Counted from the stretch's first letter, positions 23,721 to 36,668 are shown. The stretch: DNA of 64,000 nt from Muscardinus avellanarius (GCA_963383645.1 OY726566.1:99749802-99813801), one strand, 5' to 3'. Notes: generated by a model not told the origin, from the letters alone. Made by a program: numbers and translations.

Positions 23721-24040
23721 GCACACCTCGTAATCCTAGTACTTGGGAGGCTGAGACAGGGGGATCACAGGTTTGTAGCCAGTCTCAGCAGCTTAGCAAC
23801 ACCTTGTCTCAAAAAATTTAAAAATAAGCCCGGCATGGTGGCACACACTTGTAATCTCAGTACTTGGGAGGCTGAGACAGGAGGATCGCAGGTTCAAAGC
23901 CAGCCTCAACTACTTAGTGAGGCTCTCAGCAACTTAGTGAGATCCTGTTTCCAAATAAAAAATAAAATAGGTCTGGGAGTATAGCCTGGAGGTAGAAAAG
24001 CCCCTGGGTTCCACCTCCAGTACCACACATACACACACAC

Positions 24041-24087
<47 letters not shown>

Positions 24088-24323
24088 ATCTATATATATT
24101 ATATAAGAGCCAGGCATGAGGACACTTGCCTGTAATCTCAGTGTTTGGGAGGCTGAGACAGGAGGATCCCAGGTTCAAAGCCAGCCTCAGCAGCTTAGGG
24201 AGGCCTAAGCTGTTAGACCCTGTTTCAAAATAAAAAATAAAGTGGGCTGGGGGTTTAGACTGGAGGTGGAATGGCCCTGGGTTCAATCCCCAGTACCAAA
24301 AGAAAGAAGGAGGGAAGGAAGGA

Positions 24324-24355
<32 letters not shown>

Positions 24356-24690
24356 CCGGGCATGGTGGCACACGCTTGTAATCCCAGCATTCGGGAGGCT
24401 GAGGTAGGAGGATATGGGTTCGAGGACAGACTCAGCTACTTAGTGAGGCCCTTTGCAACTCAGTGAGACCCTGTTTCAAAATAAAGAATAAAAAATAGGG
24501 CTGGGGGTGTAGCTCGGAGGTCGAGTGCCCCTGGGTTCTATCCCCAGTACTGAAAAAAAAAAAAAAGATAAAAAATAAAACATGACTGGGGGTGTAGCTC
24601 AGAGGTAGAATGCCCCGTGGGTTCAAAAAGAAAAAAAAAAAAAAAAAAAGAAGAAGAAGAAGAAGAAAAGAAAAGAAAAGAGGAAGAAGG
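23721..24690 (+). repeat. forward SINE cluster with CA and GAAA tracts
   Basis: Copies at about 23716-23825, 23830-24027, 24110-24297, 24352-24555 and 24575-24635; CA run 24028-24085; GGAA/GAAA tract 24300-24351; A/GAA tract 24627-24680. Confidence 0.8.
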
Positions 24691-25370
24691 CTCTAAGTGC
24701 AGAGGCAGAGAGCCCAGAGGCAGCCACTTCCACCTCCACCCCGTCACCAGGGTACTAGAGGTAGCGCTTGCTCCGCCCCACACCTGCTGGGTAACGGAGT
24801 TAGATGGAAGATGCTAAACACACAGCCATCACGTTTCCGAAGGCAGGAAGACCCACCTTCGCCCGCCCGGCTTTCCCTTTCTTTCCCTTCCCAGCCCAGT
24901 CCGAACGGGAAGCCTGTCTGCGCTTCACAGGCGAATGGTGCCCCCTAGTGGAACCAAGGCGAATGACAGGCAGCAATAGGCACGTTGCAAGAACTGGAGA
25001 CTATTAATAATGATTAGCTAACAATTTCCAAAATTGAGGAGAGTCTATGGAAGTCAACAAAGACCACCCACACGAGGAAAAGCAGGCGCTTTGCCCAGGG
25101 CAAGGAGGCCAGCCGCCATCGCCTGGTGCTGTTCAGGGACTCAAATATAAGTGGAGACTCACGTGCTAGTGGGGAGACTAGAGACAAAAGGCTTGACCCC
25201 CCCCCTCCGGCCTGGGAAGCGGTGGGGGGCAGGAGGCGGGATGTCTTATGTGATCAGTCTGGAGAGGATGCCTGGCTCTTCGGTGGGTATGGGGGGCTAG
25301 TCCCCAAACTCCATGACTCTCCCCCTTGCTACCTTAGGGGCATCTGACCTTTCTTTGGTTATTCAAGGTC
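24691..25370. other. single-copy stretch containing the CTCF-like core
   Basis: No gene was recognised; includes a C-run/G-rich piece at 25197-25245. Confidence 0.55.
24939..24951 (-). promoter_or_regulatory. candidate CTCF-binding core
   Basis: The minus strand reads CCACTAGGGGGCA, matching the CTCF core consensus CCASYAGRKGGCR. It lies in a SINE-free stretch (24690-25370) between DENND2A-side DNA and ADCK2. Binding is inferred only from the motif. Confidence 0.5.
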
Positions 25371-25379
25371 ACACACTCA

Positions 25380-27060
25380 TCTTTATTCTTTACAGTTCTG
25401 GGGATGGAACCCAAGGGCTTTCTACCTCTGAGCTACACCAGCCCTATGCTGTATTCTTTATTTTGAAACAAGGTCTCACTAAATTGCCTCACTAAAGTTG
25501 CCTGGCTACACTTACTCTTTAGAACCGCACACCAGCAGGGGTGGTGGCACAGGCTTGTAATCCCAGCTCTTGGAGGCTGAGACAGGAGGATTGCACAGGT
25601 TCAAAGCCAGCCTCAGCTACTTAGTGAGGCTCTCAGTAACTTAGTGAGACCCTGTTTCCAAATAAAGTATAAAATAGGTCTGGGAGTATAGCCCGGAGGT
25701 AGAAAAGCCCCTGGGTTCCACCCCCAGTACCACCAAAAAGTAAAAAAAAATAAAAAGAAATTAAAGCCTCTTACCAGCTGGGTGTGGTGGCCTGTGCCCA
25801 TGATCCCAGTACTTAGGAGTCTGAGACGGGAGGATCACACAGGCTCAGCTACTTACTGAGACTCAGCAACCTAGTGAGACCCTCTTTCAAAATGGAAAAT
25901 AAAATAGCATTGAGGGCTGGGCGTGATGGCATACGCTTGTGATCTCAGTACTTTGGGAGGCTGAGACAGGAGGATTGCGGTTTGCCCACAGCCTCAGCTA
26001 CTTAGTGAGGCCCTCTGCAACTTAGTGAGACCCTGTTTCCAAATAAAGAACAAAAAAATAGGGCTGGGGGTATAACTTGGGGGTAGAATGCCCCTGGGTT
26101 CCATCTCTAGTACTGCAAAAAAAAAAAAAAAAAAAAAGCTTTGGGGGAGCCAGGCGTGGTGGCGCACACTTGTAACCCCAGCATTCAGGAGGCTGAGACA
26201 GGAGGATTGCAGTTCCCGGCCAGCCTCGGCTACTTAGTGAGGCCCTTTGCAACTCAGTGAGACCCTGTTTCAAAATAACGAATAAATAGGGCATGGGGTG
26301 TAGCTTGGAGGTAGAATATTCCTGGGTTCCATCCCCAGTACCAAAAAAAAAAAAAAAAAAAAACCAAAACTTTGGGGGTTTGCCTCAAGAGGGAGAATGC
26401 ACCTGGATGGATACCTGGATTCAATTTCCAGAATCACAAAAATAAGTACATGTATAAAATTTAAAAAGGGATAAAAGCTCACTCCCTGGGCTGGGGACGC
26501 AGCTGAGCAGTAGCACTTGCCTGGCCAACCAGCGAGGCCCGGGTTTGATCCCAGCACTGCTGAAACAACACAGGCCCATGTTTCACGGACTCCTTTCCAT
26601 CTGACCATTTGGGGTAGTTTGTTTGTTTATTTGTTTCAGTACTGTGGACTGAGTCCAGGGATTGGCATCAACAAGGCAGAGCCCTACCACTGAGCTGCAT
26701 CCCCAGCCCTTCGTGTTCTTTATTTTTAGACAGAGTGTACGATAAATGACCAGTGCTGGCCTTGAACTTGGGACTCGACTGCCTCAGCTTGGGAATAGGG
26801 ATTACAAGCATGTGCTGTGGCACTGCCTAGGGCTTCATGGTGTGCGTGGGGGGGGGTACTAGAGATCGAACCCAGGGGCATTCTACTCCCACACCCCCAG
26901 CCTTATTTTTTATTCTTTATTTTGAAACAGAGTCTCACTGAGTTGTAAAGGGCCTAAGTATTAGCCGAGGCTGTCCCAGCACCGCGATCCTCCTGTCTCA
27001 GCCTCCAGAATGCTGGGATTACAAGTGTGCCACCATGCCTGGCAGGTGCTACACTTTTAA
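25380..27060. repeat. SINE cluster
   Basis: Antisense right and left arms 25395-25500; forward copies 25530-25735, 25775-25905, 25915-26120, 26150-26342 and a right-arm fragment 26360-26440; ID 26487-26565; antisense ID 26636-26708 with antisense B1-like 26720-26820; antisense dimer 26850-27045. Confidence 0.75.
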
Positions 27061-27375
27061 GTTGCCCGTTCTATCCTTTCCTCTTGGCCCCTCACTAAAT
27101 GATCCCATCCTGAGAGTGCAGGGTGTCTGCATCCATTTTGCCAGGGCCCACTACATATTAGAGAAACTGGACGGAGACTGAGCTCAAGAAATATGTCTTG
27201 GGCTCAATAAGTATTCTTTGAATGAATGAACCTGGCCTTCCCCAGTTGCCCAAACACCATCAGCAAAGCACTGCAGCCTGGGACTCCCAGCCATCCAAAG
27301 ACACTGCCCCCAGGACGGCTTGCTGAAGGCGCGCCTGTGCTCCGACCAGGCCTTCAATCCATGCAACCACAAGAC
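27061..27375 (-). repeat. single-copy sequence with an L2 remnant
   Basis: About 27205-27232 reads GGCTCAATAAGTATTCTTTG then AATGAATGAA, the reverse of the L2 3'-end signature. Confidence 0.5.
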
Positions 27376-27742
27376 AAACAGCTGTAATCCTTAGCTGAGA
27401 CAGGGAGGCTGAGACAGGAGGATCGCAGATTCCAGAACAGCCTTAGCCTCTTAGTGAGCTCTGTTTCAGAATTAAAAAAATAAGCCAGGTATGGTGGCGC
27501 ACGTCTGTAATTCCAATACTTGGAAGGCTGACACAGGAGGATGGCAGGTTCAAAGTCCAGCAATTTAGCGAGATCTATTAACAAATAAAAAATAAAATAG
27601 CGCTGATGGAGACGTAGCTTGGAGGCAGAACGTCCTGGGGTTCCATCCCCAGCATCCCCCCCAACACATACACTAATAAAAATAAAAAAGGGCTGGGAGT
27701 GTAGCTCAGAGGTAGAACACTCCTGGGTTCCATTCCAAAAAA
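27376..27742 (+). repeat. forward SINE fragments upstream of the ADCK2 CpG island
   Basis: Left arm 27380-27480, dimer 27483-27655, right arm 27688-27740. Confidence 0.75.
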
Positions 27743-27799
27743 GCAATCAAGCAGTCTGTCAGAGGAGAGACAGACAACAGGGGGCTAGTCCTGGAGGGT

Positions 27800-28704
27800 G
27801 CTTTCGTGTTCTGCGTTGAATTTGTTTCTGGGGCTCAGAATCCAAGGGCCCTGGGTGCCTCCGCGGAAGTCTGCGCTGTGTCCCCTTTAAGGGGCGGGGC
27901 TAGGGGCGCTCCCAGAATAAGCCGGCCGCAAGGTTCCCCCCCACCCCTCTGGCCGACCCGCGGATCTCGGGTCCAGGTCCGCTCCAGCCGGCCCCACCCC
28001 GCGCCTGGGGGCCTCGGGCCCTGCACCTGTCCCCGCTCTTCTAACCCTGTCCGAGCACACAACCTCCCCGCCCGCCCCGCGCTCCGACCTGGCCCCGCCC
28101 CCGCCCGCCCCTCGACCCACGGGCCCCGCCCCTCGGCCCAGGGCCCCGCCCCCGGTCCAGGCCCCGCCCCCGGGCCCCGGGCCCCGCCCCTCGGCCTCAC
28201 GGGCCCCGCCCCTCGACCCACGGGCCCCGCCCCTCGGCCCGGCCCCGCCCCTCGGCCCACGGACCCCGCCCCCGGTACAGGCCCCGCCCCCGGGCCCCGG
28301 GCCCCGCCCCTCGTCCCGGCCCCGCCCCTCGGCCTCACGGGCCCCGCCCCTCGGCCCGGCCCCGCCCTTCGGCTCCCCGAGATCCCGCGCGCCCGGCCCC
28401 GCGCCGTGACCCTGCGTCCGCCCGGGCCTGGCAGCGCCTGGGTCCCGGCTCCAGCGCCCGCGTCGGCTCAGTCGCTCGGCCCGCCTCGGCGCCGCGGGTC
28501 GGGTCGGCCGGGCGGGGAGCGGCGTGCAGCGCGGGCGGTGGGCAGCGCGGGCGGCCGGAACCTGGGGCCGCGCTGAGACCGCGCGCGGGAAGCCGGGGTC
28601 CCAGCAGCGCGGGGCCGACTCCTCCTGGCCTAGGCGAGAGCGGCCGGGTAGATGGGAGGCTTAAGTCCAGGGCAGGCAGCCTAGGCCGCGGGCCCCCGGG
28701 GACG
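27800..28704 (+). promoter_or_regulatory. ADCK2: ADCK2 CpG island, GC-box array and 5' UTR
   Basis: The DNA between the last SINE and the ATG is GC-rich with dense CpG. From about 28090 to 28375 the octamer CCCCGCCC occurs about 14 times in a degenerate tandem of the form GGCCCCGCCCCTCGGCCCAC, and a reverse GC box (GGGGCGGGGC) lies near 27888. These are Sp/KLF-type sites by general knowledge. No TATA box is evident. The transcription start cannot be placed from sequence alone; the 28400-28704 part is likely 5' UTR, with no need for an upstream intron. Long open frames here come from base composition. Confidence 0.85.
28652..28684 (+). other. candidate upstream ORF in ADCK2 5' leader
   Basis: ATG at 28652 opens ten codons and stops at tag 28682-28684, twenty bases before the main ATG and in a different frame. 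Its context is moderate (T at -3, G at +4). It matters only if transcription starts upstream of it, which is likely but unproven. Confidence 0.4.
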
Positions 28705-29598
28705 ATGGTGACCCCCTGGCGCTTCTCTGTCCGGATCTGCTGGTCGCATCTAAGGTGTTTTGAGCTCAGAAAGGAACTGGGTCTCCTCAGACCCTTGGAG
28801 TGTCCTCGCAATGCCAGACTCTGCTGGCTGCTTCTAGGCACCTTGCCCAAACTCATCTCAGCCTATGGGGATGCTGGCGAGGGAACCCCTGGCAGCCTGT
28901 GCCAGCGACGGGCCCACTGGGGTGACCTGGCTGGCAGTAGGCCGGTGGAGAGGGTCCCCCAAGCAGGCCCACTGGGCCAGGTCTTCTGGCATCTCCGCGT
29001 CTGCCTGCGGGCTGGCACTCTCCTGGCAAAGTTCTTCCCCCTCCTGCTCCTCTATCCTCTCACTTACCTGGCGCCCGGCCTCGCCACGCTCTGGCTCCAC
29101 CTGCTTCTGAAAGCCACCGAGACCTCGGGCCCCACGTACATCAAGCTCGGCCAGTGGGCCAGCACGCGGCGCGATCTCTTTTCGGAGGCTTTCTGCACCT
29201 TGTTCGCCAAGCTGCACGTCCAGGTGACCCCCCACCCTTGGACTCTCACGGAGCAATTCCTGCAGCAGGCCTTTGGAGAGAACTGGGAGAGTGTCTTCTT
29301 TTTTGAGACCCGAGAACCTGTGGGTTCCGGCTGCGTGGCCCAGGTGTACAAGGCGTTGGCCAGTACTGCCTTTCTGGAGAAGGCCAGCGTCCAGAGGCTT
29401 GGGGACACCTCCCGCCTGCAGAGCTCCTGGGGAGCTGGGCTCTTCCGGCATCTTGAGAAAGAGCAGAAGCCTCCAGGAAGTCTTGCCGACCAGACATTTC
29501 TAGAAAGGCTGCTCCTCCCTAGAGCTGACTTGGTTGCATCAAATGCAGGTGTGTCTCGTCCACTTGAGCCGGGGCACCTCATCCCCGTGGCAGTGAAA
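28705..29598 (+). CDS. ADCK2: ADCK2 coding exon 1 (298 codons)
   Basis: This exon carries the presequence, the hydrophobic segment, KLGQ and the GSGC loop. It ends exactly on the VAVK lysine codon, followed by the donor gtaagt. The stretch at residues 230-290 is the part that seems shorter than in human. The frame stays open past the donor but loses homology there, so the donor sets the end. Confidence 0.95.
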
Positions 29599-31704
29599 GT
29601 AAGTGCTCAGCCAGCCCTTGGCATCACTAACTGCTCACCTCCCCAGTGGGACGTCCCAGATCAGAATCATGCCCCGCACCGTTCCCCACTCCGCTTTCCA
29701 TTCACAGGTTGAGTACTCCTAACCTGAAATGCTTGGGACCAGAAGTGTTTTGTATTTCTGGATATATGCATATACAGAATGAGATATCTTGGGGATGGGT
29801 CTCAAGTCCAAACATGAAGTTCATGTATACTTAGAGCCTGAATGTAATTTCATATAGTATCTTTAGTGTACCTGTGCTACGACTTCCAGCTATCACAAAA
29901 GGTCAAATGTGGAATTTTCAGCTTGTGGCTTCATGTGTAAAAAGCTTTGGATCATCCGGGCGTGGTGTCACATGCCTGTAATTCCAGCACTTGGGAAGCT
30001 GAGACAGGAGGATCCCAGGTTTGAAGCCAACACCAGCAACTTAGGCTCTTAGCAACTTAGTGAGACCCTGTTTCCAAATAAAATATGAAATAGGGTTAGG
30101 GGCATAACTCAGAGGTAAACTGCCCTGAGTTTAAACCCCAGCACAACAGGGGGATAAAGTTTTGGATCTTGGAAGATTGTGGATTTGGGGTTTTTGGATT
30201 AGGGATGCTATAACCTTTCTTTCTTTCTTCCTTCCTTCCTTTCTTTTTTTCTTTCTTTCTTTCGCAGTACTGGGGTGGAACCCAGGGGGCATTCTACCTC
30301 CGAGCTACACCCCCAGAACTATTTTTTAGTCTTTTTATTTTTGAAACAGGGTCTCACTGCTTTACAAAGAGTCTAAGTAGCTGAGGCTGTCCACGAACCA
30401 CGATCTTTTGGTCTCAGGCACCAGAAGGCTGGGATTACAAGTGTGTGCTACCATGCCTGGCTTTATAATCTATATTTTTGTTAGCTTAACCAATATTTGA
30501 CTGCTCGTTAGATGCAAACTTTTTTATTTCTTAGCTTTGAGGGAGCAGTGGTAGAATAGTTTAATGGAGGAAAATGAAGAGGGTTTGGAATTTGCCATTT
30601 CTGGGAATAGAAACTGCTATCCAGGGGCATCTTGGGTGTTGGGGTCACTTTGTCTTTGCTCTGCGGAGCAGTCACCTGGCTCCTTTGAAGGTGGGTCCCA
30701 GTGCTGGCGAGGTAGGAATGTGTCCTGATTCTTCCCCTGTCTCGCTGTTACTCCTTCCCACAGGTGTTGCACCCTGGCCTGCTCTCTCAGGTGCATATGG
30801 ACCTGCTGCTGATGAAGATTGGCAGTCGAGCTCTTGCACTTTTGCCAGGAATCAAGTGGCTTAGCTTGCCTGAGATTGTGGAGGAATTTGAGAAACTCAT
30901 GGTTCAACAGGTAAATTCTTCCCTCAACTGTAAATAGCGCCTAACATACTTTTTGCTGTTGGCAGCCACTTGGTACATACTGAATGAATTTGCCAGTATG
31001 TTATGGGGAGGAGGATGTATTAGTCAGGGTGGGTAATGCAGCTGATAAAATAAAGAACACCCAAATCTCATGGCTACATGCAGGAAGACTATTTTTTTGT
31101 TTTCTTGTTTTGTTTTTGGTATTAGGAATTGAACCCAGGGGCTTTCTACATCCAAGTTACAATCACCAGCTCTGTTTTATTTTTTATTTGGAAATAGGGT
31201 CTTGCTAAATTGCTGAGAGCCTTGCTCAGTTGCTGAGGCTGGCTTCAAACCCATGAACCTCCAGTCTCAGCCTCCCAAGTGCTGGAAATACAGGCATGCA
31301 CCACCACACCCAGTGGGTTCGCTGAGGGGATGGGGGTTCTGAGCATAGTCATTCATCAGGGACCAAATTTCCCCTCAGGTTGGGCACTGACTTCTTCAAC
31401 ATGTCAGTGTGCAGTGGGGAGATCATGGAGCATCATGTGATAGATTTTTTTGTGGCCAGGCCTGAAAATGGGAAACTACTTCTTCCCAGTCTACTGATTA
31501 GAACTTTGTTGTAGCTGGGTGTGGTGGTGCATGCACGCTTGTAATCCCCGCACTTGGGAGGCAGAGACAGGAGGATCCCGCAGATTCGAAGCCAGCTGTG
31601 CTGGCTTAAGAGACTCTGTTTCTAAATAAAAATATAAAAAAATAGGTGTCTGGGAGTGTAGCCCGGAGGTAGAAGGGCTTCCAGGAACCCCAGTACCACA
31701 CACA

Positions 31705-31737
<33 letters not shown>

Positions 31738-32018
31738 GAAAAAAAAAGAAAAGAACTTTGTTGCATAATCCCAGTGGAACTGTGAAAGAGCTTAGAAAAT
31801 AGTTTCCCAAGCTGGGCGTGGTGTCGCACACTTGTAATCCCAGCGCTTGGGAGGCTGACACAGGAGGATCACACAGGTTCGAAGCCAGCCTCCACTACTT
31901 AGTGAGGCTCTCAGCAACTTAGCGAGATTCTATTTCCAAATAAAATATAAAATAGGTCTGGGAGTATAGCCCGGAGGTAGAAAGCCCCTGGGTTCCACCA
32001 CCAGTACTGCAAAGAAAA

Positions 32019-32065
<47 letters not shown>

Positions 32066-35000
32066 GAAGAAAAGAGCTTCCTTTTGTGCCTGGAAGAAGA
32101 ATGGAAGGAATCTGATAGAACACATAGTATTATCTCTGCCACAGTCAGTGAATGCACCTGAGTGAGGAGAGTAATTGGCCAAGTCACACTCTTGCCTTTG
32201 TTTTGCTTTGTTTCCAGGGTTGATAATAGACAAGGGCCTCATCCCTTTTTAGGGCCAGTGGGACATTTGTATACACGTGCCCTCTGGGATGGTGCCCGAA
32301 TTGGCTTTTTTTTCCCCCTGTACTGGGGATGGAACCCAGGGGCATTCTACCTCCAAACGACACCTCTAGTCCTATTTTTTATTCTTTATTTTGAAACAGG
32401 GTCTCACTGAGTTGCAAAGGGCCTCACTAAGTAACTGAGGCCTGCCCCAAACTGATCCTCCTGTCTCAGCCTCCCAATTGCTGGGATTACAAGCGTGTGC
32501 CACCACGCCCGGCTTGGAATTGGCAGGTTTTAAGAAGCAGCGTATCAAGTCCATTTATATCCTTTAAGATTTTAAGTCCCTGGGATTCATTTTAGGCTGT
32601 TTGGGCGGATATAACAAAATATTAAAATTAGGGAGCTTTTAAGCAATCGTTCTAGAGGCTAAATCTAAGTTGGGTGCTGGCAGATTCAGTGTCTGATGAG
32701 ATTCATGTTTCTGGCTCAGAGATGGTGCCTTTACAACTTAGTGAAATGGGATCTTACTAAATTGCTGAAGACCTTATTAAGCTGCAGAGTTTGGCCATGA
32801 ACCTGTGATCCTCCTGTCTCAGCCTCCCAAGTACTGGGATTATAGATGTGTACCACTGTGCCTGCTTGAGACCCTGTTTTAAAATAAAAATAGAAAGACT
32901 GGGAATATAGCTCACAGGTAATGTGCCCTTGGGTTTAATTCTCAGAAACTCCCCCCCTCCCAAAAAAAAAAGAGCGTGATGACGGCAGTGTTGTTGCAGA
33001 GGGTGGAGGGCAGGGCCAGCACTCTGGTGGAAGTGGCCACAGCAGATGACCACAGTGGAGGGGGGCTGGAGGCTGGGCCAGGTGAGGGGCCTGGGTCGCC
33101 CTGCAGGGCAGCGAAGCTGAAGCCCTGGGAGGTGGGGCAGGTCCCCTGTGTGGCATGAAGGGCTGTAGCAGAAGGGCAGTATGGCCCAAACCCAGGGTGC
33201 CCGCTGTCTGCAGGTTGGAGGAGATCACACGGAGATTTGGGACTTCTGGGGCTGTCTTTAGCCAAAATGTCTGCTGCATGTTTCCTGGGGAATTCTGCAG
33301 GAGAGCTGGTGGGAAGGGGCGAATCTCCTGACTTGCCAGCTGGCTGGCATTGCAGGCTGTCCCGTTCCCAGATTGGCCCTCGTCTTCTCTTTCCGTCTCT
33401 AGATCGACCTGCGTTATGAAGCTCAGAATCTGGAGCACTTCCAGAGCAACTTCCGGAACATGACGTCTGTCAGATTCCCCACGCCTCTGCGCCCCTTCGT
33501 CACCAGGGATGTCTTGGTGGAAACGTATGAAGTGAGACCCTGGGGGCCTTTTGCTCACAGCTGTGGGCAGTCTCCAGGGGGCTTTAGTCAGGAGAGAAGG
33601 TGTGATTCCTGACTGTGAAACTGGGAGCAGTTGCGAGATAGGCAGGCAGGAAGCTGTGGAGAGCTATGGACCGGGCTTGGACTTCCTAGAGTTTTTTTTT
33701 TTTTGTACTGAGGATTGAACCCAGGGGCATTCTACCTCTGATCTATACCTCAACTCCTTCCTACCCCTTTGAAATAGGGTCTAAGTTGCAGAGGGCCTCA
33801 CTAAGTTGCTGAAGCTAGCTGTGAGCCTGTGATCCTCCTGGCTGAGCTGCCCAAGTACTGGGATTACAGGTGTGTGCTACCACAACCAGCTTCTATTGAC
33901 TGATTCTTGACCTTAAACTAGCTGCCTCATCACCTAGCTTTCCAGGACATCAAACATCTCTCCCGTCAGTAACAGACTTGATGGGCTTCCTTTCTTTTCT
34001 TTTTCTTTTTTCTTTTTTTTTTGATACCAGGGATTGAACCTAGGGGCACTCTACCTCTGGGCTATACTCCCAGCCCTTTTTATTTTTTATTTTGAAACAT
34101 CTAGGTAATTGATAATCTCTCTAGTTTGCTGAGACTCACACTAAGTTGGTGAGGCTGTCCTTGAACCTGTAATCCTTCTATCTCAGCCTTCCAAGTACTG
34201 GGATTACAATCATAGGCCTTTGTGCCTGGCTTACAGGCTTCCTTTCTAATAAATCCTTGGGACTTGTTCTTTGAGAAATGTTGTAGAAGGGAAATATAGA
34301 TTAAAACCAATGTGTAGACAGATTGCTAAGGAGTTCTAAGAAAGATCGACTCTGGGCCATCTCCCAGTCAGTGGGAAGGAGGCCCTGTATCATGGGTGGG
34401 GCAGCAGGTATGGAGTGGGCTGGCCAGGGTACAGCTGTTCTCTGGGCTTTCTTGAAGGAGAGCGTGCCTGTGTCCAGTTACCAGCAGGCAGGAATTCCCA
34501 CTGACCTGAAGAGGAAGATTGCGCGGCTGGGGATCAACATGCTCCTGAAGATGGTGAGCACGCAGGCCCTGCGTGTGGTCACGTCCATATGGGAGGTGCC
34601 GGGGCTCTCTGGACAGTGGGCAGAGTGCGCGCCAAGCCCTAAGCACCATGTTGAGAAAGTGTGCTCTACAACCTAGCCATGGCAACTGGGTGTGGTGGTA
34701 CATGCCTACAATCCCAGTATTTGGGAGGCTGAGATGATCCTCAGGAGGGAGATTGCAGGTTCTAGGTCAGCCTCAGCTACTTAGACCCTATTTCAAAATG
34801 AAAAATAAAGCCGGGTGTGGTGGCACACGTTTGTAATCCCAGCATTCGGGAGGCTGAGACCAGAGGATCGCAGTTTACAGACAGTCTCAGCCACTTAGCG
34901 AGGCCCTTTACAACTCAGACCCTGTTTCAAAAATGAAAAGACTAATAAATAGGGCTTGGGGTGTAGCTCAGAGGTAGAATGCCCCTGGGTTCCAACCCCA

Positions 35001-35809
35001 GTACTGCAAAGAAAAAGAAAAAATAATAATAATAAAAAGGGGAGAGGGAGTATTTCAGAGGTAGAAAGTTCCTGAATTTAATCTCTGGTACAAAATAGGC
35101 AGATAGATAGAGTGAGCGAGCCTGGGAAGGGTGGTGAGCAAGGCCCAGTTCTGCCCAGGTTGCCTGCAGTTCAGACCAACAGCCAGGGCAGTGTGCTCTC
35201 CCAGGGGCTCTACCACTGAGCCACATCCTCAGTGAGTTCTCATGTTTATTTTAAGACAGGGTCTTGCTAAGTTGCCCAGGCTGGCCTTGAACTTGTGATC
35301 CTTCTGCCTCAGCCTCTCAAGTAGCTGGGATTACAGGGCTGAGCTCTGGTACCTGGCTACATTGTTTGTTAAACACTACCTTATTCATTCCTGAGTATTT
35401 ATTGAGCACCTACTGAGTGCCAGGTGCTGAATTAAATGCTGGGTTTATAGTAGTGAGCAAAACAGACACGATTACAATGTTCTTGGCACTATTATTCAGT
35501 GGGAACCATTTTAAAAGAAATGTAATTCTAGCTGGACTTGGTAGTGCATTCCTGTAATCCCAGTACTTGGAAAACTGAGACTGGAGGATCACAGGTTTGA
35601 GGCCAGCCTCAGCAACTTAGCAAGACCCTGTTTCAATATAACAAAAATAAAAAGGGCTGGAGGTGTAGCTCAAAGGTAGAATTTCCCTGGCTTCAATTCC
35701 CAGTACCACAAGAAAAAAAAAAAATCATATAGATCTGTAAATTTTAGGGTCTAGAGCTTTGGGGGAAATTTTAAACAATGCATAGATAATTATTTCTAGT
35801 TAGAACTGT

Positions 35810-35850
<41 letters not shown>

Positions 35851-36620
35851 CGCTCGCGTGTGTGTTACTGGCTATATTGAACCCATGAACATTCTACCTC
35901 AAGCTACACTCTTGTCCTTTTTTATTTTTTTGTTTTGAAACAGGGTCTCACTAGTTTGCTGAGACTCTCACTAAATTTCTGAGGCTGGTCTTGAACCTGT
36001 TATCCTCTTGTCTCAGCCTCCTAAATACTGGGATTACAGGCATGCGGCACCATGTTTGCTCTTTGAAAATAACTTTTCTTTTGAAAATACTTAATTTGTC
36101 CTTATATAGATTCTGAATTCCTGACAGCTTAACAGTGAGGCTTTATGAAAAATACCTCTCTCCCATTCTAAGTGGTCCTGGGGAGCTTACTGTCACCTGG
36201 AAGCTTCTTCTGTATATACTTGGAGGCGCTGCGGTGGCGAGGCTCTGTCTTGAGTGGTGTCATCTCCTTCCAGATATTTGTGGATAACTTTGTGCACGCA
36301 GACCTTCACCCTGGGAACATCCTGGTCCAGGGAGCTGATGGGCTGTCCCTGAGCGCGGAGGTGCAGCTGCAGCAGGTGGACATCTGTGACACGCTGGTGG
36401 TGGCCGTGGCGCCGAGCCTGCATCCACTGCGCTTGGTGCTGCTGGACGCCGGCATTGTGGCTGAGCTGCAGGACGCGGACCTGAAGAATTTCCGGGCCGT
36501 TTTCCTGGCCGTGGCCATGGGGCAGGTGAGACCTGAGTCTTTCAGGCTCTGGGGTGCTTTGTTTTGACACAGGATATAGTTTGGATGTAGAATGGTTCTG
36601 GGTTCCATCTCCAGTACTGA

Positions 36621-36668
<48 letters not shown>

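Noticed and set aside
27806..28576. 256-codon plus-strand frame upstream of ADCK2
   Set aside because: It is the translation of the GC-box array (Pro/Ala/Arg repeats), with a matching open frame on the minus strand; stop-poor because of base composition.
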